Shown here piece after piece: positions 23,101 through 39,200 of a stretch of DNA of 64,000 nt (its first letter is position 1; every line of letters begins with the position of its first letter). Both the position numbers and the translations under genes were made by a program. Origin of the DNA: Prosopocoilus inquinatus (taxonomy: Eukaryota; Arthropoda; Insecta; Coleoptera; Lucanidae); assembly GCA_036172665.1 (NCBI GenBank), contig CM069870.1, positions 28,370,001-28,434,000 on the forward strand, written 5' to 3'. The notes under the pieces were generated by a model that saw only the letters and a program-made list of their open reading frames with translations, was not told where the DNA came from and ran no database searches.

Positions 23101-24577
23101 GAATGTTTAGCACAAGTCTTTGACAAGTGCTAGAATAGGACATTGTTTACACTGTGTGACTTGTTCACTACATTTCTAGTATTTAATACTTTAAAAAAAT
23201 GTCGCACGTGGATGATGACAATCAATTTTTGTATTTAACTGCGTCTGCATATAACATCAGCTCACTTAATAATTTATAGCAGTTAACTATTCTACACATG
23301 CGTAAGTATACTTGTATGGTCTGTGATCGCCGTGTTTTAACAAATTTTAGATACCCCCTTCATACTATGAGGATCAACGAAAGTAAAGCAGAACAGAAAG
23401 GTACGGACAATATCAGACATCTTCTTACTAATTTGCGCATTGCACAGCGAAAAGAATTTTACTTATCACTGACAATACCGTGTTACCATTTTAGGATTAA
23501 CTCGACCTTGATGAATATAATAGCGTTTTCAATTAGCTTGCATTGGTTACACTGAGAATAACTTCACCTCGTGTAATTACACGAGAATAAAATAAGATGC
23601 AAATACTTTGAATATAACCAGTGCAGGTGAATCGAAAATGCTACAAGATTTGATTGTCTTCCATTATAACCTAAAATAAATTTATTATTGACCCAACGGC
23701 GAAACTTTGAGCTCTTTTTCTAATTGATCAATGTAGCAACACGTTATAGTACTGTGTTAGCTTGTAGTGACATTTGAATTGTTTGAAAATGTTTGAACCG
23801 GAAAACAAAAGTTCATTATTGAAAATTATTTCAAAAATGGTTAAGAGACCTTGGATCTAGACCTACTCCAAATAATTTAATTTTTGCCGTATGGTAGTTT
23901 CCCTATTGTGCAGTACAATTATTGACTTATGCTGTCATGTTACCTATCCGAATTTTAAAACTAAGAACCAGTCTTTCCATCTCTGATTAACTTTAACCAT
24001 TGATTTATTCCCATAGAGACAATTGTTTCTATGAGAATTAATCAACGGTAAAGTTAAATTTTAGGATATAGGATACTATCAGTAGACAAACTAACCTTTG
24101 ACGGTATCAATAACTTGGCAGAACTAACTGTATTAACGTTCTGTAAAGATTTTCCAGCGGCCAGCCAAACATCTTTCTGAGTTCGTTCCAGATTGCACCA
24201 AAGTTGATAAACGTTCCATGATGTAGGAGCAGAATTTTCATCAGCACTGTTTTTAAACTTAGCATTCTTCCACAGCATGAAACTCCATAATTGCGATGTA
24301 CTTTCACTCTGACAGCTTTCCAATAATGTCGATTCTTTCGTGCATTTACTTGAGGAGCGATGCTCTTGAAACTGTTCTATGAAGTGAAATACTTCATGAC
24401 ATTCACCACAAACAAGCACATCTATCTTGCTCAATTCGGTTTGGGCAGCTAAAACGAGAGACGTTGACACATAACTATTATTATTTGAAATGCAACCCAA
24501 ACGGTGTGTGAAATACCTTTCACGGTTTGTGGTTCTTTTACTATTTCCAGAGGATCTGTCTGCTCTTCCTCAGTCAT
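14174..24577 (-). CDS. Chro: Chromator/Chriz-type chromodomain protein
   Basis: Chromator binds active chromatin at interband and domain-boundary regions and also works at the spindle in flies. Eight coding exons fit in phase: 24577-24517, 24448-24096, 19046-18962, 18903-18692, 18638-18502, 17739-17551, 17485-15438 and 14271-14174, giving 1060 aa. Near the N-terminus is a C-x2-C-x12-H-x5-C zinc-finger-like motif (C33, C36, H49, C55). The chromodomain (about residues 254-310) is split across exons 5 and 6: EYVVEKIVAKRYNPGKK, then EYLIKWENF, then NTWEPVYHLES. The long seventh exon is acidic and Ser/Thr/Val-rich with low complexity. The last exon encodes a short conserved-looking tail starting GTRKVVLMLPDG. 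Reading on past the exon-7 donor would give a false stop at 15406. The 5-kb second intron is filled with repeats. Confidence 0.85.
20463..20752. mobile_element. MITE-like element in Chromator intron 2
   Basis: The left end ATTCACGATCTTTCGGTGTC is loosely inverted relative to AAAAGATCGTGAACGAAT on the right. The right part carries ATACCAACAAAAATG, also found at both ends of the large element at 30691-31927, so the two belong to one family. Confidence 0.45.
20930..21108. mobile_element. Mariner/Tc1-type MITE in Chromator intron 2
   Basis: Near-perfect inverted repeats of about 28 bp (TACTAAACTCAGCGAACCAA... and its complement) are flanked by TA on each side. TA duplications are typical of the Tc1/mariner superfamily. 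It is 179 bp and non-coding. Confidence 0.7.
21232..21294 (-). ncRNA. Hammerhead ribozyme, family C copy 2 (decayed)
   Basis: Same 63-nt plan as 11188-11250: outer stem I CGAGC/GCTCG, core CTGAAGA, stem II AGCCCC/GGGGCT with an AAAT loop, GAA, and palindrome ACAGCTGT. The base at the cut site is G (plus position 21245 is C), which hammerheads do not accept, and inner stem I is broken. It is probably inactive. It sits in Chromator intron 2. Confidence 0.6.
22425..22545 (-). repeat. Family-A hammerhead-like repeat copy
   Basis: The GATGAAAATTATAAGTTA flank is followed by CACAGAATATAAATTG and the unit GCACTCAACGTTTCAC, as in the copies at 685-1010 and 34150-34440. On the minus strand the core reads TTGACGA, hairpin, GAAACGTTGAGTGC. 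Decayed. Confidence 0.5.
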
Positions 24578-25861
24578 GGTGATTATTCTAAAACCAAACC
24601 GAAATTATATAAAAGTAAGGTTATACGATAATGCCTCACTGCATTTCTCAGTTTTTTTTCAATCTTCGTACCGCTTAAATACAAAAACACTAACAATTGC
24701 CCAACTTAAACTTATTGCTTAATGTAGCTTTTAAAAAAAACTTAATTTAGGCGCCATATAGTTTACTTCTTCTTAACATTTCACAAAATATTGAAATAAG
24801 CCCAGACAAACGCCAAGACTCTCTCAAAATGGCGGGTTCAAAACTAAAAATATCAAACACAACAAACGCAAGGCAGTACAGTGAAATATCATCACTGCAT
24901 TTAGTTTCTCATGACAGGCGATTTACGAAAATGTACATTACCGTACCTATTACCTTCAAAGAATCCAAAAACAGAAAGTTTAACCTTTTTTCGCCGTACA
25001 TTCACAAATGAAACGCACTAGCCAAGCTGCATACCAAATTTTACAGTACACGCGCAGTAGGCCCTAGAAACAAACAAATTAGTTTCATTTCAGCATAATA
25101 TTTAAACTCTAAACAAATAAGATTAATTTAAACAATTCCTTTGAATTAAAAAAAAAAAATTGAATTTTTGTCATAATGGGAAACTCAACATATGCTCGTT
25201 CAACTTCATGGTAAAAAGAAGAACACACGCTAATATAGCGTTTGAATCAATAAGTGTATTCAACGTATGAATCGCAATTCCAATAGCGATACCGATTTGG
25301 ATTGATATCGATACATATTCTGTTGAACAATTGTTTAACAGTTTTTATAGTATTCAATTCCACTTCTTCCATTTATTAATGGAACACTTTTCTTAACGTA
25401 AATTTAACGATACTAAAACTTTTGCTGAGTAGCTGTAATTATGAACTGTCATCTACGAATGACAAACAAATTTTCCTTAAGATAAATTCATTTTCCATTT
25501 TTACCTTAGCTATAAACGGCTAACAAGAGCCAATATTTCTCCAAATGAAATAATGACTGTTTTTATTAATTATTGTCTGTCATCCGTAAGTAACTGGTAA
25601 GTGTCAGTTCATAATTACAGCCACCCAGCAAAATTCTTGTAATATCAAATTTACGTCAAAAAAGGTAGACAAAAAAAGCGTCCAGTTTTTTTGGCGGCGA
25701 TGGTAAATACAAACTGACTTGTTGATTTTGATCCCTCTGTTTCTCAATTCTGATTTAAAACAAGTCGATTACAAAATTGAAAAGATTAATTTTCTAGTAA
25801 TTAAAATGAAATAAAATTAAACAATTTTGCTGCAAATAGTTTTTGATTGCAGTGAAAATCT
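24578..25861. other. Upstream region of Chromator
   Basis: Probably contains the Chromator promoter and 5' UTR. A TTTTAG acceptor-like sequence lies just before the start codon on the minus strand, hinting at a non-coding first exon further up. No other gene is recognised. Confidence 0.4.
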
Positions 25862-25924
25862 CGAGCAGCCTCTGTACAGCTGTTTCAGCCCTATTTGGGG
25901 TTTCTTCAGCAGAGACGTAGCTCG
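25862..25924 (-). ncRNA. Type-I hammerhead ribozyme, family C copy 3
   Basis: On the minus strand, stem I CGAGC/GCTCG and CTCTG/CAGAG are both perfect, the core is CTGAAGA, GAA is present, stem III is the palindrome ACAGCTGT, and the cut-site base is A (plus 25875 is T), which is allowed. Stem II (AACCC/GGGCT) has one mismatch. The flanks GCAATGAAAAT and ATTTTCACTGC extend stem I. It is followed by a TAAAACAGCGACATCCTACG motif shared with 21310-21355, 27870-27900 and 30505-30555. Confidence 0.68.
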
Positions 25925-26827
25925 ACATTTTCATTGCAAACCAAAAACGACTTGACCAATTTATTCGCAAATGCGATGCAATAGGGGAGAATAGATAAAA
26001 CAGCGACATCCTACGATCGCTCTTTGAATGTAAAAGTAAACGAAAAAGTTTTGGTTTCCATTCTATACCTACCGATTAAATAAAAATTAGAACGGTCAAC
26101 AATAGTAAGTTTCAATTTCTGTCACTTAAATATCACTTTCAGTAGGGATGTGGAAAATGACACATATTATTGCGGCCGAGAAAAAGAAAACATCTCTTTT
26201 GGTACAATTGCGGCTCTTGACAACTGGTACCTGGTACACTTTGACAAATATAATGGCTGCATTCAGCCCGCTTCCAACGTTGCGGCTTAGCGCTCATTCC
26301 GGAGTCCTGCTGAATGAGCTTTTTTTAATTAATGTATGCTTCATGCTTCGTGCTAATTCCTAATTGAATAGCGCTTATCTAAAAGGTACCAACCACCATT
26401 TCATTGTTTTGAGAAAATTAAGGTTAAAGTTTTCTTAATAATAATAAAATAAATTTGTGGAAATATTAACCTCATTTAAACACTTCGAAAGAAAAAATAT
26501 ATCTATTTAAAGAACTACGATGGGATTTATACGTATTATTTTTTTGGGTTTGTTTTTTTCTGCAAAAATGGCGTTTGGTTCCTTTCCAATAAATTTACAA
26601 TTTTGTACATGAATCTTTTTACACGATGTTAATGATGATTTGATCTTTTGAAATAAAATAACTAGCGTCATAGAAATTTGTTAACATTCAAAATTTTCCA
26701 TAAGTACGGAATTTATTATTTTTTAAGATAGGAAAAATTTGTTTTTATAAATTTTCAGTGTTACTAAGGCAACTAATAACATTAAAAATCAGTTTATTTA
26801 TATTTTTAGTTTAATAAAACAACTATT

Positions 26828-27301
26828 TAGTGTTGTTAAATTACCGGTAATGTTACCGTAATATTGCCAATTACAGCTCAATTGGCGACATCTCGCGCCG
26901 GAGTTACCAATTACACTTTTAACTAAAAATGTGATATTTTCTTATTAATTTGATATCGGATACACATTACATTTTTGTCTTTTGTTAATAATTAGGTTTC
27001 CAATATTTAATATTATGTATTTCCACTAAATAAATTTACATGTCAACGAAAAACCTTTTAGGTTATGAAATATTTATTTACTTTTTTTAGTACTTACGTT
27101 TTTCTTAAGTAATCAAAAATATTCCTTGACCATTTGTTTCATTGGTTTACTTGCGTTTTGCAAGTGTGCAACACGAAATTACCTTATCTTGAAACTGAGG
27201 TAACAAACGGTAATATACGGTAACAAAAGAATGTTACCTTACCGGTAACATTGGAAATTTACCGTAAGGTAACGTGGAAATATTACCTACTTACAATTCT
27301 A
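26828..27301 (+). mobile_element. hAT-like MITE, tandem copy 1
   Basis: The left end TAGTGTTGTTAAATTACCGG is followed by a non-coding body rich in GGTAA/TTACC motifs, with ATTTACCGTAAGGTAACGTG near the right end. The next copy starts immediately after it. Ends of the form TAGTGTTG...CAACACTA resemble hAT elements. Confidence 0.6.
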
Positions 27302-27302
27302 T

Positions 27303-28603
27303 TAGTGTTGTTAAATAGGGTACATGAACATTTTTTTAAAGAATTTTATTTGAAACTAGGTAAAAATACGATAATTTAGATATATATATATATATATTTT
27401 TGATAAATGAATATTAAAGTCGTAAAAAATTAAAGAAATTTGAATTGATTAAATTCCCGCCAAAACGCACATTCTGACCGTGTGACGTCAATGTTCATAT
27501 GCTGTCAAATCGTAATAAGTGAATATCAATACAAACACATAAAACTTATTACAATGTATAATAAGACATGTTATCAGTATTGTGCTGTGCTATAATGTAA
27601 AAATACCTGTGCAAGAATTCCGAATAAATTATTTATAAGCGTTTCACAAAATTTAGTGTTACCAACCTTACTTCTCAATGGCGAGAAGTTCTCGTTTCCA
27701 CCATAATTTTCTCACCAACAAAGTAATAAAATATAATAATTTCTTTAAGATATTCATTTCGTAATTGTTGCTTAAATTAGAACTATATTTTTCAGGACAT
27801 ATTAAGAGCAAACATTCAAACTATTTGACAAGGGTCTGCATACGACATAAACGTCAAGGACAATGAACAGATAAAATAGCGACATCTTACGATCGCTTTT
27901 GGACAATGTATGAATACTGACGTCACAAGGAATGGGAAGCCTTTCGAAACCAGGTGATTTATATTTGATTATTTTCGATTTTATTTATTAATTTAAGAGA
28001 ATAATAAATTAAAAAAACGTACAAATTTGGTGTTTTCGCGTGTGTTATTGACTATAGTCTCGATTAGAGAGCTTTAATTAATAATTTTATATTATTGTCA
28101 TGTACCCTATTACCAGTAATTTATTTTTAATGTTAGCTTACCGGTAATGTTACCGTAACATTACCAATTACAGCTCAAGTGGCGACATCTCGCATCGGAG
28201 TTACCAATTACGCTTTTAACTAAAAATGTGATATTTACTAAATTCTCTGATTAATTTGATATCGAATAGGCATTATATTTTTGGTTTTTTGTTAAAAAAT
28301 AAAGTTTACAGTATTTAATATTATATATTTCCACTAAATAATTTAATATCAAAGCTAAAATCATTTCAGGGTATGAAGTATTTATTTCCTTTTTTAGTAC
28401 TTACGTTTTTTTTTTATAAATAATTAAAAATATTCCTTGCTCATTTGTTTCATTGCTTTACTTGTATTTTGCCGATTTGCAAGTCGCAATTACAATATGT
28501 TGACAACCGAGGTAACATACGATAACAAATGAATGTTACCTTACCGGTAACATTGGAAATTTACCGTAAGGTAACGTGGTAATTAAAGCGACTCACAACA
28601 CTA
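27303..28603 (+). mobile_element. hAT-like MITE, tandem copy 2, split by a nested element
   Basis: The first 14 bases (TAGTGTTGTTAAAT) lie at 27303-27316 and the rest at 28109-28603, ending CACAACACTA. Removing 27317-28108 restores a continuous element that aligns to copy 1 and to the fragment at 7257. Confidence 0.6.
27317..28108. mobile_element. Nested element inside the hAT-like copy
   Basis: The ends AGGGTACATGAACA and TGTCATGTACCCT are inverted repeats. The dinucleotide AT flanks both sides, so the duplication is 2 bp. It is 792 bp, non-coding, with a (TA)n run near 27384 and a GATAAAATAGCGACATCTTA motif shared with the family-C hammerhead repeats. Confidence 0.55.
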
Positions 28604-28644
28604 AAAAATACTATCAATTTCTTGTTACATGCTTGTTACTATGC

Positions 28645-28722
28645 GAAGTATGATCACCACTGATCAGTTAAGGAATAGATTCTGTAACTGGGTAGCCCAG
28701 TAGTTACAGAATCTATTCCTTG
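28645..28722. repeat. Inverted repeat related to 19073-19123
   Basis: The block GATCAGTTAAGGAATA...ATTCTGTAACTGG occurs here and in Chromator intron 2 at 19073-19123. Here its second part is repeated in reverse, giving a hairpin of about 55 bp. Confidence 0.5.
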
Positions 28723-28992
28723 CTACTATAGGTGTTTTACCCTTAGCTTTGAATTTTGCGTTTGAAACACTTGGGTTTTAAACGCGTGACCTTCATGTGT
28801 AAACTTATGGAAAGTTGTCTAACTGGAACGTTCGCTTCGCGCTCTTTTGCGTTTTCGGGCTCGTTTGGATGCACAAATTGCATAACGGGAAAACAGCTTA
28901 TGTCACTGCTCATGTTGTTATTTCGCTACCGGTTACGTTCTATGCTCTTAAGATATAATAACATGTTTGCATCCAAATCCAACAGTATTTAG

Positions 28993-29466
28993 TAGAGATG
29001 GGCCAGGGAATGAACCCGGTGCATTGAAAGCACCCACATGGGTGCATTCAGCAGGGTGCATACATGAATGTACCGGATGCATTGAAAAATTTAAATTTCC
29101 CGCGCAAATCGAACAAGAAATAACCTGTTCTTGATGTTATTTAATTGTTTGCGGGTGGTTTACAGGTTTAATGTTTCATAGTGTATGGTGAATAGCTGAA
29201 TAGTAAACTTTTAAGTTTAACCGGAAGCTTTGTAGCTTAAGATATGAACAAAATGAGCAAGTTTTTTAAACTAACGTTACAAAATAATTGTCTAGCGATG
29301 GTCCGTACAAAATATATTTATATTTGGTATCATTTTGAAGCATTTTTTTTTTGTCTTATGTAAATGTTGACAACCGGGCAATGCACTCAATGCACCGGAT
29401 GCGTTGTGGGTGCTTTCCGTGATTTCACCGGTGCAAACGATTGCACCGGGTGGAATCCCATCTCTA
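28993..29466 (-). mobile_element. hAT-type MITE, copy 2
   Basis: Reverse complement of the element at 4300-4771, with the same TAGAGATGGG ends. The 8-bp duplication is GTATTTAG on the left (28985-28992) and GTATTTAC on the right (29467-29474), 7 of 8 identical. The length is 474 bp against 472 bp for copy 1. Confidence 0.8.
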
Positions 29467-29724
29467 GTATTTACGGCTTGAATATATGAAAAATATAAAA
29501 TATTTCCTTATTTAACACATTTAAAAAAAATCTGACTGCTCATTAATTTGCTCCAGTCATGCTCCAGTGTGTTCGCCGTAAGCCATAAACAGGAAGCTCT
29601 GTTAATGACGTCATAATCCTGACTATAGCTCCACGGTCGCCACGGTTGGCAACACTTAGCGAGCCGAACCCAGACCACAGAAACCACTCAAAAATAAAAG
29701 TTAGTGTAATTACTTAGAGTATTT

Positions 29725-33221
<3,497 letters not shown>

Positions 33222-33261
33222 AATAAAAAATAAATTTAAGCCGTGTATTTTTTAAAATAAT

Positions 33262-36200
33262 TTATTTGTGCATTAAACATCTGTGCATAGTACAGGGAAA
33301 TTTTATCTTAAATTTGTCATTGTATGTGTAACTTATATCGGCGTTTTTAAGCTGAGAACCAAGTTTAAATATTTCGTGAACACTATCTGCTATTAATTCA
33401 TTAAGAACGGTAGCTACTGTTGTAATGGGAACTGGATTAATGAATTCCTTAGCAGTTTTAATCTTCTTGTGGTATTCATTGACAAATTCTTCGTCTTCAG
33501 TTTGTCTAGGTTTGAACTGAGTATAATACGGAGGATCAGAATTATACGCCAATTCTATTGCTTTCTTGAATAAGTTGCTATTTAACACCTGACTAAAAAT
33601 TAAAAAAAAAACATTAAAAAGTGTTTTATTTAATTTTACTTATTTACTATGGTTAAAGTACAGTATAAGAACAAAACAGTAGATCACTCCGAGTCGGTAC
33701 CTTTGAGTTTTTTTTTCTTTTTAAATAAAACGCGTCCATATTACACCGCGATATTTAAGAAGGGTAATAGTGACGGTATAAATAATTATCGTCCTATAGC
33801 CATAATTGTGAGTTTTCTTTCCAAAATTCACTATTTTCCAAAAGCCAACTTTTCAGAAACTGCAACAATCTGTCCGGGGCTTTAGCATATAACCAGTTTA
33901 TTGCGGACATGTGGAAAAATTGCCATGTTTGTCAACGTTTCGCTCTGTGTTTGACTGTATTTCCAGGAAAATTTATTTATTTATAAATTTTGTTATTTTA
34001 TGAAGATTTTCTCTACTATGCAAGACCAGATTTGAAACATTTGACATTCAATTAGAACTAACAGAACTGTTTTATCAGAATTTGAATTCGTAGTTCTAAA
34101 TTGTTCGAACAAAAAACTAAGAATTCTCAGAATTTAGAAATAAAAAGTTTTAATCCGGACAGAATTACGATTGGAAAAGCACTCGACTTTTCACTATCGA
34201 TTGATATCTTCGTCAGGAGTGAAAAAAGTACTCCTGATGAAGCTTATTAGCGTTTCACTAACGATTGATAGCTTCGTCAGGAGTACTTTTTTTCACTCCT
34301 GAAAAAGCTATCAATCGATGGTGAAACGTTGAGTGCTTTTTCAATTCTAATTCTGTCCGGTTTAAGATTTTAAAAGCTTAAAGCTTTTTACTTACAATTT
34401 TCATCGGACAACGGTCAACTTTATATTCAGAATTTAGAGCTTTAAGCTGAGTTGCTTTTGCCGCAAATCTCCCTTCAAATCAGATAAACGTCATTTCCGT
34501 TGGCACGAACAAGAGTTTGAACTGAGATATCGATCTCCCATCTTGCGACACAAGCACTCTCATTAGTTGGCAGGTTACGTTCAAACTTACTTGTTCGTAC
34601 TAACGGAAATGACGTCTATCTGATCTGAGGTGAGATTTGTGAGGAATGCACCTATAGAACCTATAGAACTACTTAGTTCGAACGCTTAAGTGATATGCGC
34701 ATGCGCTGTAGTTCGCGAACTTGGAACTGTATGTTCGAATAAACCTTTAAATATTTCAGAAATAGTAAACATTCTATAAGTATTTATGAGTATTTACTTT
34801 TGGAATATCAATAATAATTTCTATCCACCGTCGTGGCTTTCTAAGGCGTTCAGCGGAATTACTGCATATCCACTTGGTTACTAGTTTTAAGTAATAAATC
34901 ACCAACAATTTTTATTAAAAACTCGGAAAAACAGTAGTAGGAAAAAATAAAATATAATAAATATTTATTAGTTTTTTTTAAATAAAAATCGTGTCTTTTT
35001 ATTAGTATAATTTGATTGTGATTTTCTATTTCTATTAACACCATTATCTTACATGAAAATTTAAATTGATGAGCAAAACGCTTATTATCGTATTAGATTC
35101 TTATGTTCGGTGTTGAAAACGAACCGAGAGTATACATACTGGGTGATTCAAAAATGGCGTCTAAATTTTCCAGTATGTTAATCTAGATACTTACCAGAAA
35201 AATCTCAAAATCTTACAAAATATAAGAAGTCAGGTTATATTTTAAAATCTTAGGATTTATAAGTAAGCTCGAAAAATGAAGTTCTATATAAAGTTTATTG
35301 CGTATTTAATTTGTTCCATACAAAATTGAAGAAGAAACTCACTAATTTATGAACTTAAAATTAAAATTTAAATTAATAATAATAAAATTAAATTTAATAA
35401 TTGAAATTAACCTCCGCCCACAATAATTTTTATATCCGTAGATACGTATTTCGGCAGCTAAGCTGCCATCTTCAGTACGCTACCAACTTAAAAGCACTAA
35501 AAAATGTCAAAAAACAACATAATCACACTGACAAAATCATAAAAATGTTAAACCTTGTCAGTGTGATTATGTTGTTTTTAGACATTTTTTAGTGCTTTTA
35601 AGTTGGTAGCGTACTGAAGATGGCAGCTTAGCTGCCGAAATACGTATCGACGGATATAAAAATTATTGTGGGCGGAGGTTAATTTCAATTATCTCTTAAA
35701 CCACAGTCTCCTTTACTATTTTAGTTTATAAAATTAAATTGCTGGTAATTAAAACGCGATTTTGAATATTATATTGACATTTTTCCCCGTTCTACTATAA
35801 TTATTTAACAACGTACGGAAGAGTTTAGATTAGGTTTAATCACCCAGTATAATAGCCAATAATAGGTATTGATAATAGTAATAGTATTAAAAAATAGGTT
35901 TTGTTTTGGGCGTGAAAAGTTTAAAAAGTCAAAGACTCTGTGGATACCATTTACAGAATAAAATTATTTTTGCCTTTCTTTTAGAAAATTACGAAAAAAG
36001 CTCGAACACGTTAATTTTTAATCTAAAAGGTTTTAAAATAAAATTTGAAAATAAAATAAAATTTGAATGTACAGGATGATTCGTGTACATATTTGCACAA
36101 ATAGATAGGTTGGTTTTGTCAAATGGATCGCTCTGTATATCCGTATTTTTTAATTCTACTTGATCGTTTGAGTTCAACGACCTACGTTGGCAAAGCAACG

Positions 36201-39200
36201 CCCGAAACATCCTAAGCCTGCTCATAACGTATGGAGCAGATAAGAAGGGTAGTTAGAGAAGATCAAATTATACCTTTTTTCTTAATAAACGTTTTATAAA
36301 TCAATAACTAACATGAATATAAAGTAAAATTAAGCATTATAAGCAATTATTACTACTTCTATCTGTAATAATATTGTTACGAGTTTGAAGGTTCACAAAT
36401 TATAGTCGTTAAATTTCAGAACACTTTAAATAAAAGCTGTCGCTTTACATAATTATCAACTCAGTAGCTTGAGCTTGTTTATCAAATAACACTTTTACAA
36501 AATGTATTTTCTATTGATTCGAGGTACGAATCCTTCACTTGCCAACTTGATAACTAATTCTAGAATTACCGAGTAGCTTCGGTCATGTTCTGTGATGCAA
36601 GGTTGCGTTACTAATGCTAAAAATAGATCTGTTTGCGCGTCACGGATGTAACAATATTACAAATAACCACAGTTGAGCAGTGGTTTAGAAGAAGCAATTC
36701 TTTAATAATAATATTTTAATTTGTCAATTTAGTTTTATTAATTAAAAAGAAGTGGCCGTAAAGTTATATTAAACTTTCTTGTTCTTGGATTTTAGACAAA
36801 AGCGAAATAATCAAAAATTTGAAGATTACATTAATTTTGACACTTATTAGGCTGCGTTAACTTGATAGACAGACCGGCCACTCTCCTACTGACTCGTCCT
36901 CAAAATTGCTTGTCCTGCTTTGGAGAATTAAGTTTTTTTTTTTGGGGGGGATTACTGTCATCATTGATCACGTGATCAGTCAGCAGCAGTTTCTGTTCTG
37001 TTGTTTTTAAGGTCAATTTGTCTTCGTATATCTTAAAAACTTATGTCAAATAGTTTTTTGACAACTTACGTCAAACATAGATACCTTTAAACCGCCAATT
37101 ATTCTAATCTCCAAAATAGGAATAGCAGCTTAAGGAAATTAGATACAAAAATATCTTGTACAATACTAAGTAATTACTTACGCAATTAAACATTGAAGCG
37201 TATCTTTTATTACAATTATGTTTTCATAAGACACCTTCACATCATCAACATCATTTTTGTTTTCTTTCTTCGATTTCTTTTGCATAGCGTCAATAGCGAA
37301 TGTAGATAAGGGTCTATCTATTGATAACAGAGGAGGGAGAAATGTCTTCAGTATTCTGCTGCTGTTTATTTCAACGTAATCATGAGGGAAGTGTTTCATT
37401 TGGTCATTCACATCTACATGCAAATCTATATCAGATAAACTTACTACATGTAGATCGATGGTTACAATTCTATAAAAATTTATCGGCATCGGTATTATCT
37501 TAACATCGTTTTCCTGAAAAAAAAAAAAAATAATAGAAATATTAATATGTAAAGATGATTCATCTGTACGGGATAAGTGGTTCCCTTTTCGGTAATAGTA
37601 AAGTAATTTTTTATTTCTTCTTCTCGTAAGTTATAAGCAATAACTGATTGCTTATGTAAATAATACTGGGTATGGTCCAAAAATTTGCATGGGATTTGTA
37701 ATCGAGTCCTGCAAGGCTGACCAAATGATGATACTTGTATTCTTAAAGCGCAAGATTCATGTGGTTTCAACACACCCTTACTGTATAAAACCTTAGCTTC
37801 CACACAGTCTTCTAAAATAAATCTAAAACTTGATACTTTAAAAAAGATACAGTTTATAGAAACTTATTTAATTACTTTTGGAAAGAAAAGCCAATCACTC
37901 TGTCTTCGGAAATGTTTTGGACAAATATTAATTTTTCCATAGAATTCCAGACTGGAATTTTGTTACACAAAATATGTAATTGTGATAATACCACTGGCGT
38001 TTCGGGTTTGAAAATTCTTTGGGATGAATTGAAAAGGGGACGCATTTTCAATGTACGCTTTTTTAGAGAAATTTTGTCTACTCCTTGCCCAAAAATGTGC
38101 ATAACATGTTCATCTTGACCCATTATTAGAGGTATTTCATACTAAAATATGTATTACAGAATAAAGGAAAACATTTGTCATAATTATAAACCATCTAATT
38201 TCTAAATATTGGCGGACATTCTTTTAAATTAAGTTTAAGATTAAAGCTGCATTTAATTGCCCATTAAAGATGATATGGTATTTGATATACAAAGAAGGCA
38301 TGTTTTATTCATAAAAAAGGAAGGGGGTTGTTAATACTGTGGCGCACCAACCGGCTTAGCGCAAGGCGCCAAGAAGTCGGCCGCTTCGATGTATCATCGG
38401 CCGTCACGCGTTCGGGGCCCATATCGAGCAAACTAGAATCTTCCAGCATCGAGACTTCCAGACGCCAACAGTAGATATAAAATCGCCCGGAGTTGACTCA
38501 CGAGTCAGTCGAATTCGAGCAGCGATAGTCGAAGTTAGATTTTAGTGTGAAAATAAATTGTTAGAAATAAATTAGTTTTTAAGCTTCATTAAATTACGGT
38601 TAAGTTTTTATCGAGTGTTTTATTCGTTTAAATAAATAAACTCAAACCCTAGAAACGTAACAATGGTGTCGGTGTGCGGGTTTGTGCAAATAAATAAACA
38701 ATTTAAAGTAAATTAAATTTAATCAGATTATTAAATAAGTACAGTATAGAAAAAAAAAAAAAAAAAAACAATGGCTACGAGAAAAGTGTTGTTGAAAGAC
38801 TTAAAAGTGGCCGAATTAAAAACCGAATTGGAAGAACGAGAGTTAGAAACCTGTGGTTTGAAAGGCGCACTTCAACAGCGTCTCCGATCCGATTTGTTAA
38901 CAGCTGGTGAAGATCCAGAGACGTTCCTTTTCGAAATTTCGTGTGGTCCCGTCGATTTTAATAAAATCTTGAAGGATGAATTTCGAGAACAATCCAGAAA
39001 TTTAGAGGAGAAGCTTCTAGAACAATCTGGAAATTTCAAGGACGAACTTCGAGAACAATCCAGAAATTTGGACGAGAAGTTTCAAGAACAGTCTGGAAAT
39101 TTAGAGAAGCTTCAAGAACAATCCAGAAATTTAGAGGAGAAGCTTCTAGAACAATCTGGAAATTTCAAGGACGAACTTCGAGAACAATCCAGAAATTTGG

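Noticed and set aside
23298..23555. 85-codon ORF with KYTCMVCDRR
   Set aside because: One CxxC is not enough for a zinc finger, and it sits in a Chromator intron without exon signals that fit.
36936..36955. T-run followed by G-run as a possible quadruplex or retroposon tail
   Set aside because: Only one G-run is present and no target duplication was found.
37822..37876. Acceptor at 37812 for exon 14 of the cilium gene
   Set aside because: Using it causes a stop after a few codons; the acceptor ending at 37823 keeps frame.
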